From Roseateles sp. (GTDB lineage: Bacteria > Pseudomonadota > Gammaproteobacteria > Burkholderiales > Burkholderiaceae_C): a stretch of DNA of 64,000 nucleotides. Below are positions 54,114-62,643 of this stretch, piece after piece. Each line of letters begins with the position of its first letter. The first letter of the stretch is position 1. The notes under the pieces were generated by a model. That model was not told the origin of the DNA and ran no database searches. It saw only the letters and a list, made by a program, of their open reading frames with translations. The translations under genes and the position numbers were made by a program. The stretch lies in contig JAEUPJ010000028.1 in the NCBI GenBank assembly GCA_016790285.1, forward strand, positions 50,054-114,053. Reading direction: 5' to 3'.

Positions 54114-54620
54114 TCACCGGGAGTCGGCGGGCCGGATGGCCGCAACGCGCTGCACGAAGCGCGGGTTGACGCCCGGCTCGAAGAGGTCTTCGTAAGCCAC
54201 GATGCGCCAGTCGCCGCACACGCGCAGCAATTCACCCCGCTGAAGCAGGAAGTCAGGCCGCGAGGGGCGGCCGATGGTCTGCTGGCCGTCGGCGAAGGTT
54301 TCCCAGATGAGCCAGCCACCGGGCTTGACGGCGCCCTTGATGGTGTCGACAAGCGGGCGCCAAAGGTAGTTGCACACGACGACCATGTCGAAGGCCTCGC
54401 CGGGCAGCGGCCAGGGGCCGGCCTCGATGTCGGCGTTCACGATCTTTGCAAGGCTTTGCAGGGGCGCCGTGGCGGCCATGTCACGGTCCACGCCCGTGAC
54501 CTGCCAGCCGGCGTCGGCCAGCCAGCGCAGGTTGCGCCCGGAGCCGCAGGCCACGTCCAGGGCCGTACCGGGCGGCTGGGGCGCGAAGCGCTGCAACCAG
54601 GCGGAAGGGGTGCCGCTCAT
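54114..54620 (-). CDS. class I SAM-dependent methyltransferase
   Basis: This 168-residue methyltransferase of the small, TehB-like type has motif I ALDVACGSGRNLRWLADAG and an acidic residue in VTGVDRDM. The mid-region DMVVVCNYLWRPLV and GGWLIWETFADGQ include the substrate-side loop. It lacks an extra recognition domain, so the substrate is unknown; small molecules such as toxic oxyanions or thiols are possible. It starts in the stop codon of a 41-residue membrane protein gene and ends 41 bp before dapA. Confidence 0.9.
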   Translation of the reverse strand: MSGTPSAWLQRFAPQPPGTALDVACGSGRNLRWLADAGWQVTGVDRDMAATAPLQSLAKIVNADIEAGPWPLPGEAFDMVVVCNYLWRPLVDTIKGAVKPGGWLIWETFADGQQTIGRPSRPDFLLQRGELLRVCGDWRIVAYEDLFEPGVNPRFVQRVAAIRPADSR

Positions 54621-54742
54621 CCGAAGCACGCCCAGATCTGCTCGCCGAGCTGGATCATGACCTCCGGCTGGCGGTAGGCCAGCGCGGTGGCCGTGAGCGT
54701 CACGACGACCACGGCCGGCACGATCCAGCGGCGCGGCTTCAT
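54617..54742 (-). CDS. 41-residue membrane protein
   Basis: This short frame codes for a basic N-terminus (MKPRRW), one hydrophobic helix (IVPAVVVVTLTATALAY) and an acidic-to-neutral tail ending WACFG. Both ends overlap its neighbours with the ATGA pattern: its ATG overlaps the MFS stop, and its stop overlaps the methyltransferase ATG. That tight packing is the main evidence that it is translated. A single-pass inner-membrane peptide is predicted. The function is unknown. Confidence 0.6.
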   Translation of the reverse strand: MKPRRWIVPAVVVVTLTATALAYRQPEVMIQLGEQIWACFG

Positions 54743-55962
54743 GCGGGCCGGGCGCTGCTCGAGCGCAGGATCGGGCCTTCACGCACCGGCAGGTTGGCCA
54801 GCATCGCCATCACGCCCAGCGCGATGGCCAGCCACCAGACGACGTCGTAGCTGCCGGTGGCGTCGTAGAGCTTGCCGCCCAGCCACACGCCCAGGAAGCT
54901 GCCGACCTGGTGGCTCAGGAAGACGAAGCCCCCGAGCATGGACAGGTGTTGGGCGCCGAAGATCTGCGCGACGACGGCGTTGGTCGGCGGCACGGTGGAC
55001 AGCCACAGGAAGCCGATGACGGCCGCGAAGACGTACACGCTCAGCGGCGTCAGCGGCACCGAGATGAAGGTCAGGATGGCCACGGCGCGCAGGCCGTAGA
55101 TGGCCGACAGCAGGTAGCGCTTGGGGAAGCGCTGGCCCAGCATGCCGGCGGCATAGGTGCCGAAGATGTTGAACAGGCCGATCAGCATCAGCGCGCCGGT
55201 GGACACGCCGATGCCCAGGCCGTGGTCCTTCAGGTAACTGGGCAGGTGCACGCCAATGAAGACGACCTGAAAGCCGCAGACGAAGTAGCCGAGCATGAGC
55301 AGCTGGAAACTGCGGTAACCGAAGGCCTCGCGCAGGGCCTGGCCGATGCTCTGGTGCGCGCCGCTGAAGGCGGCCACGCTGCGCTCGCGCACGCCCAGCG
55401 CCAGCGGCAGGATCAGCAGCGCCGCGCCCGCCAGCAGGAAGAGTGCCCCCTGCCAGCCGAGGTGGCTGATCAGCCAGGTCTCGACCGGGATCATGACGAA
55501 CTGCCCGAAGGAGCCCGCCGCCGCCGCCACGCCGAAGGCCCAGGAGCGCTTCTCGGGCGACACGGTGCGGCCGAGCACGCCGTAGATGACGGCGTACGTG
55601 GTGCCCGACTGGGCGATGCCGATGAGCACGCCGGCACCGAGCGTGAAGCTCAGCGGGTGGCTGGTGACCGCCATCAGCAGCAGGCCGCCGGCGTAGGCCA
55701 GGCCGCCGCCGATGAGCACTTTCCAGGCGCCGAAGCGGTCGGCCAGCATGCCGGCGATAGGCCCGGCGATGCCCCAGGCCAGGTTCTGCACGGCCATCGC
55801 GAAGGAGAAGGTCTCCCGCGTCCAGCCCCGCTCGGTGATGAGGGGCTGCAGCCAGAAGCCGAAGCCATGGCGGATGCCCATCGACATCGTGACGATCAAG
55901 GCGCCGCACAGCAGCACCTGCTGCACGGACAGCCCGGTGGGCGTGGAGCGGGAGGCGGTCAT
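54739..55962 (-). CDS. MFS transporter
   Basis: This 407-residue 12-helix major facilitator protein starts with a cytoplasmic segment, then the first helix VLLCGALIVTMSMGIRHGFG. The loop 2-3 pattern is GMLADRFGAWKVLIGGG. The second half contains AAGMLGQRFPKRYLL at the equivalent loop. IRHGFGFWLQPLITERGW resembles the oxalate/formate antiporter-like (OFA) branch that moves carboxylates. The substrate is uncertain. It is followed by a coupled 41-residue membrane protein and a methyltransferase. Confidence 0.92.
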   Translation of the reverse strand: MTASRSTPTGLSVQQVLLCGALIVTMSMGIRHGFGFWLQPLITERGWTRETFSFAMAVQNLAWGIAGPIAGMLADRFGAWKVLIGGGLAYAGGLLLMAVTSHPLSFTLGAGVLIGIAQSGTTYAVIYGVLGRTVSPEKRSWAFGVAAAAGSFGQFVMIPVETWLISHLGWQGALFLLAGAALLILPLALGVRERSVAAFSGAHQSIGQALREAFGYRSFQLLMLGYFVCGFQVVFIGVHLPSYLKDHGLGIGVSTGALMLIGLFNIFGTYAAGMLGQRFPKRYLLSAIYGLRAVAILTFISVPLTPLSVYVFAAVIGFLWLSTVPPTNAVVAQIFGAQHLSMLGGFVFLSHQVGSFLGVWLGGKLYDATGSYDVVWWLAIALGVMAMLANLPVREGPILRSSSARPA

Positions 55963-55975
55963 CCGCGGACTGTAC

Positions 55976-57388
55976 TCAGCGCGCCTTGGCCTTGCCGGTC
56001 GCCTTGGATTTGCTGGCCGTGGCCTTGCTCGTCTTCGCCGTGGACTTGGCGGATGCCTTGCCCTTCTTCTTGCCGGCGGCCGCCTTGGCCGGCTCGGCGG
56101 TGGATGCGGTCGCCTGCGCGCTGGACGCGGCCACGTCGGCCAGCCGGGTCAGCAGGCGGCCCTGCTTCACGCGCAGCAGCGGCATGTCCACCTGGGCGAG
56201 GTCCGCCAGCGGGTCGCCGCCCAGCAGCAGGAAGCTCGCCTCGCAGCCCGGCTCGAAGCAGCCCAGGCGCCGGCCGGGGAAGAGGGCGCGGGGCGTGTCC
56301 TGCGTGGCCAGCCGCAGCAGCGTGGCGCGGTCCAGGCCGAGGTCGTCCAGCGCGTGCAATTCGGCCCGCGCGGTGCCGATGAAGACGTCCGACCCCACGA
56401 GCAGCGGCACGCCGGCGGCCTGCAGCCGCGCCAGGTTGGCGCGTTGCACCTCGCGCAGCGCGGCCAGCCGGGCGTCGTCGAGCTTGAAGAGGCCGGTGGC
56501 CGCCGTGGTGGTGATGACGGCGGTGCGCTGGCGGGCCGCCAGCGCCGCCGCGCTTTCGCTGATGGCAAAGCGCTCGGGCGGTTCGTCCAGCGTGTTGGCA
56601 TAGCCGGGCAGGTGGGCGATGGCGTCGACACCCGCGGCCAGGGCGGCGTCGAAGTCCGCGGCCGTCTCCACATGGGCGACGACCTGGCGGCCGTTGGCGT
56701 GCGCCAGGCGGGTCAGCTCGGTGGCGGTGTCAGGGCGCAGGCCGAGCCGGCCGAACATGGCGGCCTGCTCGCGCAGCTCGGCTCGCTCGCTGTGGGCCAG
56801 CACGATGCGCAGCCAACGGCCGCCCCGGGCCTGGATGGCCGGCCACTGCGCGCGGGCCTGCTCCGGGGTGTCGACGAGGACGATCAGCTGCTGGGCAGCC
56901 GCGGCGGCGGGTGTCGGCTCGGGCAGCACGGCCGCCAACGGGTAGCCGTCGGGCGAGGTGATGCAGGCGGAGACGAAGCTCACGTCCGGCGCCGCCGGCG
57001 TGGCGGCGAGCGGGGCCACCTCGGCCACGCCGGCAGGGTCGCCGCAGAGCATGGCGGCGTAGAACACGCCCTCGTCGATGTACTTGTCTGCGTACTGGCC
57101 CCAGCCCCAGGCCGTCTGCAGGTTGTGGTTGTGGGCCTCGGCCAGCGGATTGATCAGCACCTGCTGGCCGCGCAGGTCCATCTTGCGGTTGACCTTGGCG
57201 GGCTTCCTGGCCACGAAGACGCCGTTCTCGACATAGAGGCTGCCGCGCTGGATCTGGCGCCCGTCGAACCAACGCGCGTTCTTGAGCTCCCAGCTCAGCG
57301 GGGCGCTGGCCTGGTAGGGCTGGGCGGGCAGGGGCTGGGCCTGTGAAAAAATACAGGACATCAGCAAGCAGGCGATCAGAAATCTCAA
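55976..57388 (-). CDS. exported amidohydrolase with a lysine-rich C-terminal tail
   Basis: The protein has 470 residues from a TTG at 57388; an ATG nine codons further (57361) is the alternative. The TTG start gives a plausible signal peptide (RFLIACLLMSCIFSQAQ). Amidohydrolase-like sites are AEAHNHNLQ (HxH-type but with Asn), VVAHVETAAD, AIAHLPGYAN and LVGSDVFIGT. The C-terminal 50 residues are Lys/Ala/Ser/Thr-rich (GKKKGKASAKSTAKTSKA), similar to histone-H1-like bacterial proteins. An exported enzyme with such a tail is unusual. It lies divergent from parE. Confidence 0.85.
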   Translation of the reverse strand: MRFLIACLLMSCIFSQAQPLPAQPYQASAPLSWELKNARWFDGRQIQRGSLYVENGVFVARKPAKVNRKMDLRGQQVLINPLAEAHNHNLQTAWGWGQYADKYIDEGVFYAAMLCGDPAGVAEVAPLAATPAAPDVSFVSACITSPDGYPLAAVLPEPTPAAAAAQQLIVLVDTPEQARAQWPAIQARGGRWLRIVLAHSERAELREQAAMFGRLGLRPDTATELTRLAHANGRQVVAHVETAADFDAALAAGVDAIAHLPGYANTLDEPPERFAISESAAALAARQRTAVITTTAATGLFKLDDARLAALREVQRANLARLQAAGVPLLVGSDVFIGTARAELHALDDLGLDRATLLRLATQDTPRALFPGRRLGCFEPGCEASFLLLGGDPLADLAQVDMPLLRVKQGRLLTRLADVAASSAQATASTAEPAKAAAGKKKGKASAKSTAKTSKATASKSKATGKAKAR

Positions 57389-57454
57389 GCGGCGGCACTC
57401 GGTCTTCGGGGGCCGCGAATCCTAGCCCGAGCGCCTCCCTAGAATCCCGCCCCT

Positions 57455-59449
57455 ATGTCCAGCCGTCCCTCTTCTTCCTCTGCCGCCAAAGCTCCCGAGT
57501 ACGGCGAAGCCTCCATCCGCGTCCTGAAGGGCTTGGAACCCGTCAAGCAACGCCCGGGCATGTACACCCGGACGGAGAACCCGCTGCACTGCATCCAGGA
57601 GGTCATCGACAACGCCGCCGACGAGGCGCTGGCCGGCTACGGCAAGCGCATCGACCTCACGCTGCACGTGGACGGTTCGGTGTCGGTCGCCGACGACGGC
57701 CGCGGCATTCCCTTCGGCCTGCACCCGGAAGAAGGCGTGCCCGTGGTCGAGATCGTCTTCACCCGGCTGCACGCCGGCGGCAAGTTCGACAAGGGCTCCG
57801 GCGGCGCCTACAGCTTCTCGGGCGGCCTGCACGGCGTGGGCGTGTCGGTGACGAATGCGCTGGCCAAGCGGCTGGAAGTGGCCGTGTGGCGCGACAAGCA
57901 GGTGGCCGGCATCGCCTTCGAGCATGGCGACGTGGTGCAGCAGGTGGTGACCCGCCCGGCCGCCAGCGGCGACCGCAAGCAGGGCACGACCGTGCGCGTC
58001 TGGCCCGACCCCAAGTACTTCGAGAGCGCCGAGCTGCCGCGCCACGAGCTGGTGCACCTGCTGCGCTCCAAGGCCGTGCTGATGCCGGGCGTCACGGTCA
58101 CGCTCAAGCTCGAGAAGACCGGGGAAGTCACCACCTGGCTGTACAAGGCCGGGTTGCGCGACTACCTGGCGCAGTCGCTCACCGCCGACCCGCTCATCCC
58201 GCTCTTTGAAGGTGAAGGCTTTGCAACCGCCGGCGAGAGCGAGAACTTCGCCGAAGGCGAGGGCGCCGCCTGGTGCGTGGCTTTCACGGAAGACGGCGCG
58301 CCGCTGCGCGAGAGCTACGTCAACCTCATCCCGACGGTGGCGGGCGGTACGCACGACTCGGGCTTGAAGGACGGCCTCTTCGGCGCGGTCAAGGGCTTCA
58401 TCGAGATGCACTCGCTGCTGCCCAAGGGCGTCAAGCTCATGCCCGACGACGTGTTCTCGCGCGCCAGCTTCGTGCTCTCGGCCAAGGTGCTGGACCCGCA
58501 GTTCCAGGGCCAGACCAAGGAGCGGCTGAACTCCCGCGACGCCCTGCGCCTGGTGTCGGCCTATGTGAAGCCGGCGCTGGAACTGTGGCTCAACCAGCAT
58601 GTGGAGCACGGCAAGAAGCTCGCTGAGCTCGTCATCAAGCAGGCCCAGACGCGCCAGCGCGCCAGCCAGAAGGTGGAAAAGCGCAAGGGCTCCGGCGTGG
58701 CCGTGCTGCCCGGCAAGCTGACCGACTGCGAAAGCCGCGACCTGAGCCTGAACGAGGTCTTCCTGGTCGAAGGCGACAGTGCCGGCGGCAGCGCCAAGAT
58801 GGGCCGCGACAAGGAGACGCAGGCGATCCTGCCGCTGCGCGGCAAGGTGCTGAACAGCTGGGAGGTGGAGCGCGACCGCCTCTTCGCCAACAACGAGATC
58901 CACGACATCGCGGTGGCCATCGGCGTGGACCCGCATGGGCCGAACGACGAGCCCGACTTCAGCGGCCTGCGCTACGGCAAGGTGTGCATCCTCAGCGATG
59001 CCGACGTCGACGGCTCGCACATCCAGGTGTTGCTGCTGACGCTGTTCCTGCGCCACTTCCCGAAGCTGATCGAGCGCGGCCATGTGTTCGTGGCCAAGCC
59101 GCCGCTGTTCCGTGTGGACGCGCCGGCGCGCGGCAAGAAGCCGGCGGCCAAGATCTACGCGCTGGACGAAGGCGAGCTGGAGGCCACGCTGGACAAGCTG
59201 CGCAAGGAAGGTGCGCGCGAGGGCAGCTGGAGCATCAGCCGCTTCAAGGGCCTGGGCGAGATGAACGCCGAGCAGCTGTGGGAGACCACGCTGAACCCCG
59301 ACACGCGCCGTCTGCTGCCGGTGCGCTACGGCCTGGCCGGCTTCGATGCCACGGTGCAGTCGCTGACCAAGCTGATGGGCAAGGGCGAGGCCGCGGCGCG
59401 CCGCGAGCTGATGGAACTGCACGGCGACGCGATCGAAGTCGACGTGTAG
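57455..59449 (+). CDS. parE: DNA topoisomerase IV subunit B
   Basis: This is the 664-residue ATPase subunit of topoisomerase IV, which decatenates daughter chromosomes together with ParC. ATP-site motifs are EVIDNAADEALAGYG, DDGRGIPFGLHPEEGVPVVE (cut as DDGRGIPFGLHPEEG) and GGLHGVGVSVTNAL. The Toprim domain has EGDSAGGSAKMGRDKETQ and LSDADVDGSHI. MNAEQLWETTLNP near the end is typical. ParE is preferred over GyrB because of its length and the short spacer after the Toprim domain; GyrB is usually about 800 residues. A TAGAAT hexamer sits 9 bp before the ATG. parC is not in this window. Confidence 0.95.
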   Translation: MSSRPSSSSAAKAPEYGEASIRVLKGLEPVKQRPGMYTRTENPLHCIQEVIDNAADEALAGYGKRIDLTLHVDGSVSVADDGRGIPFGLHPEEGVPVVEIVFTRLHAGGKFDKGSGGAYSFSGGLHGVGVSVTNALAKRLEVAVWRDKQVAGIAFEHGDVVQQVVTRPAASGDRKQGTTVRVWPDPKYFESAELPRHELVHLLRSKAVLMPGVTVTLKLEKTGEVTTWLYKAGLRDYLAQSLTADPLIPLFEGEGFATAGESENFAEGEGAAWCVAFTEDGAPLRESYVNLIPTVAGGTHDSGLKDGLFGAVKGFIEMHSLLPKGVKLMPDDVFSRASFVLSAKVLDPQFQGQTKERLNSRDALRLVSAYVKPALELWLNQHVEHGKKLAELVIKQAQTRQRASQKVEKRKGSGVAVLPGKLTDCESRDLSLNEVFLVEGDSAGGSAKMGRDKETQAILPLRGKVLNSWEVERDRLFANNEIHDIAVAIGVDPHGPNDEPDFSGLRYGKVCILSDADVDGSHIQVLLLTLFLRHFPKLIERGHVFVAKPPLFRVDAPARGKKPAAKIYALDEGELEATLDKLRKEGAREGSWSISRFKGLGEMNAEQLWETTLNPDTRRLLPVRYGLAGFDATVQSLTKLMGKGEAAARRELMELHGDAIEVDV

Positions 59450-59503
59450 CGGTCCGCGCGGCGCGCTACAGTCGGGCGGTCATCGTTCACCGGGAGCCCC
59501 GCC

Positions 59504-60796
59504 ATGGCCGCCGTCCTCGAAGTCACCCCCGACACCCAAGCCATTCGCGACGCGGTGGCGGCACTGCGCCAGCCGGCGGTCGACCTGCTGCTGAAGCTGG
59601 TGGCCGAGCCTTCGCTGCTGGGCGACGAGGCCTCGGCGCAGGCGCTGATGGCACAGTACTTTGCCGGGCTGGGTCTGCGCGTCGACGAGTTCGAGATCGA
59701 CGAGGACAAGATCCGCGACCACCCGGGCTATTCGCCGTCGATCGTGCCCTATGCCGGCCGGCGCAACGTGGTCGGCGTGCACCAGCCGAAGGGCCCGGTG
59801 CGTGGCAAGTCGCTGATCATGAACGGACATATCGACGTGGTGCCGGTGGGCGCGCAGCGGCTGTGGACGAAGCCGCCCTTCGCGCCGTGGATCGATGGCG
59901 ACAAGCTCTATGGCCGTGGCGCCGGCGATATGAAGGCCGGCATCGTCGCCTACTGCATGGCCTTCGAGGCGCTGCGCCGCATGGGCCTGGAGCCGGCGGC
60001 GCCGGTGTACTTCCAATCGGTGATCGAGGAAGAATGCACCGGCAACGGCGCGCTGTCCTGTCTGGTGCAGGGCTACCGCGGCGAGGCGGCGCTGATTCCC
60101 GAGCCGATCCCCGGCATCATGACCGGGCAGATGGGCGTGATGTGGGTCGGCATCGAGGTGCTGGGCCTGCCGGTGCATGCCGCGGTGGCGCAAACTGGCG
60201 TGGCGGCCATCGAGTTCGCGCAGTACCTGTGCGCCAAGCTGAAGGAGATCGAGGCGCAGTGGAACCAGCCGGCGAACCGGCACCCGCACTACGCCGGCCA
60301 TGACCATCCGATCAACTTCAACATCGGCAAGCTGTCGGGCGGCGAATGGGCTTCGTCGGTGGCCACGCAGTGCCGCGCCGACGTGCGCATCGGCTTCTAT
60401 CCGGGCATGAAGCCCGCCGCCGTTCGCGCGCTGATCGAGGCGGCGCTGAAGGCCGCCTACGAAGCCCACCCGAAGAAGGCCAGCGTGCGCTACGAGGTGC
60501 TGTACGAAGGCTTCCAGGCCGAAGGCATGCTCGTCGACATGAACCAGCCGATGATCGACACCCTGAAGGCATGCCACCGGGAGGTGGCCGGCTCCGAGGT
60601 GGCGCTGATCGCCAGCACCGCCACCACCGACGCGCGCTTCTTCCAGCTCTACGGCGGCATCCCCGCCACCTGCTACGGCCCGCAGTCGGGCAACACCCAC
60701 GGCATCGACGAATGGGTGTCGATCGACAGCATGATGGAAGTGACCCAGGTGCTGGCGCTGTTCATGGCCCGCTGGTGCGAGGTGAACGAGCGCTGA
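59504..60796 (+). CDS. ArgE/DapE family deacylase (M20 peptidase fold)
   Basis: The 430-residue zinc-dependent amidohydrolase belongs to the M20 family. Metal and catalytic residues are in order: His and Asp in NGHIDVVPVG, Asp in YGRGAGDMKAG, Glu pair in VIEEECTGNG, Glu in IPEPIPG and His in NTHGIDEWVS. A dimerisation insert occupies about residues 200-330. Several enzymes share this architecture, including acetylornithine deacetylase, succinyl-diaminopimelate desuccinylase and N-formyl or N-carbamoyl hydrolases, so the substrate is open. It lies after parE and is convergent with the MscS gene. Confidence 0.88.
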   Translation: MAAVLEVTPDTQAIRDAVAALRQPAVDLLLKLVAEPSLLGDEASAQALMAQYFAGLGLRVDEFEIDEDKIRDHPGYSPSIVPYAGRRNVVGVHQPKGPVRGKSLIMNGHIDVVPVGAQRLWTKPPFAPWIDGDKLYGRGAGDMKAGIVAYCMAFEALRRMGLEPAAPVYFQSVIEEECTGNGALSCLVQGYRGEAALIPEPIPGIMTGQMGVMWVGIEVLGLPVHAAVAQTGVAAIEFAQYLCAKLKEIEAQWNQPANRHPHYAGHDHPINFNIGKLSGGEWASSVATQCRADVRIGFYPGMKPAAVRALIEAALKAAYEAHPKKASVRYEVLYEGFQAEGMLVDMNQPMIDTLKACHREVAGSEVALIASTATTDARFFQLYGGIPATCYGPQSGNTHGIDEWVSIDSMMEVTQVLALFMARWCEVNER

Positions 60797-60840
60797 GCCG
60801 GGACTTCGGGCGGGTTTCGCCGCCTAGCGGCCGAGTTCCC

Positions 60841-61662
60841 TCAGGCCGCCGGAAGCTGCAGCAGCTTGTTGATCTGCGCCGGCGTCGGAGCAGGCCAGCC
60901 GGCTTCCTTGGCCACGCGCAGGATCGCTTCGTTGGTGTCGAAGTAGACCTGCCAGTAGTGATCGGTGTGGCAATAGGGCCGCACCGAGATCACGGGACCG
61001 ACGAGATTGATGTCCAGCACGTTGACTTCCGGCGCAGGCACCTGCACCACGTTCGGAATGGCGGCCACCGCCGCGCTGAAGCGGGCGATCGCATCCTGCA
61101 CGTCCACGCCGCCCGCCAGTTGCGCGGTGCGCTCCACGCGGCGTGACGGGTTGGCGGAGAAGTTCTGGATGTTGTCGGCAAAGATCTTGCCGTTGCCGAC
61201 GATGCTGACCACGTTGTCCGGCGTGACGATGGTCGTGGCGAACAGGCCCAGTTCCTTGACCGTGCCCACCAGGCCGCCGGCAGCGATGAAATCGCCCACC
61301 TTGAAGGGCCGCAGCACCAGCATGAAGGCGCCGGCGGCGAAATTGCCGAGCATGCCGCTCCAGGCGGCGCCGATGGCCACGCCGGCACCGGCCAGCAGCG
61401 CGGCAAAGCTGGTGGTCTGGATACCGAAGTAGCCCAGGATGCCAAGCACCAGGGCGATGTTCAGCATCACCGCGACGATGGAGCCCAGGTACTTGGTCAG
61501 CGTCGGGTCGACATGGTTGCGGGCCATGGCCGCCTGCATCATCTCGACCACCTTGCCGATCAGCCAGCGGCCGATGATCCAGAAGGCGATGGCGGCCAGG
61601 ACCTTCATCCCCAGCTCGTAGGCCGTCGTACCGAGAAAGCTCTGGATGCCCTGCATGTCCAT
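60841..61662 (-). CDS. mscS: small-conductance mechanosensitive channel, MscS family
   Basis: The 273-residue channel should release solutes on osmotic downshock. Three membrane helices are visible: near residues 15-35, around IVAVMLNIALVLGILGYFG, and the pore helix with the Gly/Ala pattern LAGAGVAIGAAWSGMLGNFA. The conserved FMLVLRPFKVGDFI loop follows, leading into the cytoplasmic beta domain (VSIVGNGKIFADNIQNFS) and the alpha/beta domain. I used the ATG at 61662, giving MDMQGIQSFLG; a start 11 codons upstream is less likely. Confidence 0.93.
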   Translation of the reverse strand: MDMQGIQSFLGTTAYELGMKVLAAIAFWIIGRWLIGKVVEMMQAAMARNHVDPTLTKYLGSIVAVMLNIALVLGILGYFGIQTTSFAALLAGAGVAIGAAWSGMLGNFAAGAFMLVLRPFKVGDFIAAGGLVGTVKELGLFATTIVTPDNVVSIVGNGKIFADNIQNFSANPSRRVERTAQLAGGVDVQDAIARFSAAVAAIPNVVQVPAPEVNVLDINLVGPVISVRPYCHTDHYWQVYFDTNEAILRVAKEAGWPAPTPAQINKLLQLPAA

Positions 61663-61734
61663 CGTGCGCTGCCTCTGCGGTTGTCTGACGCCCACCCCCC
61701 GGCGGGACGGGCGGGCGCGATTATGGAGGCAGTT

Positions 61735-62571
61735 TCAGCCGACGCGGTGCAGCAGGTTCAGCGTGGGGCCCTCGCCCAGGTTCAGCAGCTCCGCCACGTC
61801 GCGCACATCGTCGGGCAGCGCGGCGTTGTCCCAGCCTCGCGCGCTGTGGCGTGCCACCCGCACGGCCAGCAACACGTTGCGCACGGCCGCCGTGTCGGCG
61901 TGGCGGTCGTCGCTCAGGCGCACCAGCAGCGCCGGCAGATGCCAGGCCTGCATCAGCGCCTGCTGCAGGTCGGCCAGCTCGATGTGCAGCAACTCGCGCT
62001 GCACCGCGGCCGAGCGCAGGGTCGGGTCCTGGCGCTGCCGTTCGGCGATCTGCAGCGCCAGCGCCGGTGCATGCAGCCACAGCAGCATCTCGGCAAAGTC
62101 GTGCAGCAGCGCCGCGGCATGGATCTGCGGCGCATCGGTGTCCATGCGGTGGACGGCAAAGGCCAGCGCCAGCGCTGCGGCACGGCGGGCGCGTGCCAGC
62201 ACCTCCTCCAGGCCTTGCAGCGCCTCGGGCTGGCCGGCCAGCTGCTGCTCCACCGTGGGCTGCGGCCCGAAGGCGCGGAAGAAGGGGGCCACACCCAGCA
62301 GCACCAGCGCGGCGGTCACCGTCTCCGGGTCGGCCGTGCTGCGCCCGCTGCGCACACGGGCCACGTGCGACATCAACTTCAGCGTCATCAACGGGTCGGC
62401 CGAAACGCCTTCGGCCAGCAGGTGCGCATCCATCGCGTCTTCCCGCTCGCGGCAATCCTCTAGCCAGTCGGCCGTGCGCGACAGCACCGGCAGCGGTGCG
62501 GCGACGAAATGCGCCGTCCAGGCCCTCAGGTCAGGCAAGGCGCGGTGGATCTGCGTTGGGGCACTGCACAT
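61735..62571 (-). CDS. HDOD domain-containing protein
   Basis: This 278-residue all-helical protein has PLMTLKLMSHVARVRSGR near the N-terminus and AALVLLGVAPFFRAF, followed by IHAAALLHDFAEMLLWLHAPA, which matches the HDOD core. No GGDEF, EAL or kinase domain is fused. HDOD proteins lack most HD metal ligands and act as signalling adaptors, often with cyclic-di-GMP or two-component systems. The trigger is unknown. It is followed by the MscS gene on the same strand after 72 bp, with no obvious link. Confidence 0.85.
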   Translation of the reverse strand: MCSAPTQIHRALPDLRAWTAHFVAAPLPVLSRTADWLEDCREREDAMDAHLLAEGVSADPLMTLKLMSHVARVRSGRSTADPETVTAALVLLGVAPFFRAFGPQPTVEQQLAGQPEALQGLEEVLARARRAAALALAFAVHRMDTDAPQIHAAALLHDFAEMLLWLHAPALALQIAERQRQDPTLRSAAVQRELLHIELADLQQALMQAWHLPALLVRLSDDRHADTAAVRNVLLAVRVARHSARGWDNAALPDDVRDVAELLNLGEGPTLNLLHRVG

Positions 62572-62643
62572 CGGCCCTCCTATGTGCGGTGGACGTCCCC
62601 CGATATCGGCCTGCAGCGCGCAGGCTTGAGCCGGGAGCTCTGG

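Noticed and set aside
57455-59449. Assignment as gyrB
   Set aside because: The length of 664 residues and the lack of a gyrB-type insertion favour ParE.
60807-60826. GGCGG...CCGCC hairpin between the deacylase and MscS genes
   Set aside because: A 5-bp stem without a T-run is too weak to call a terminator.
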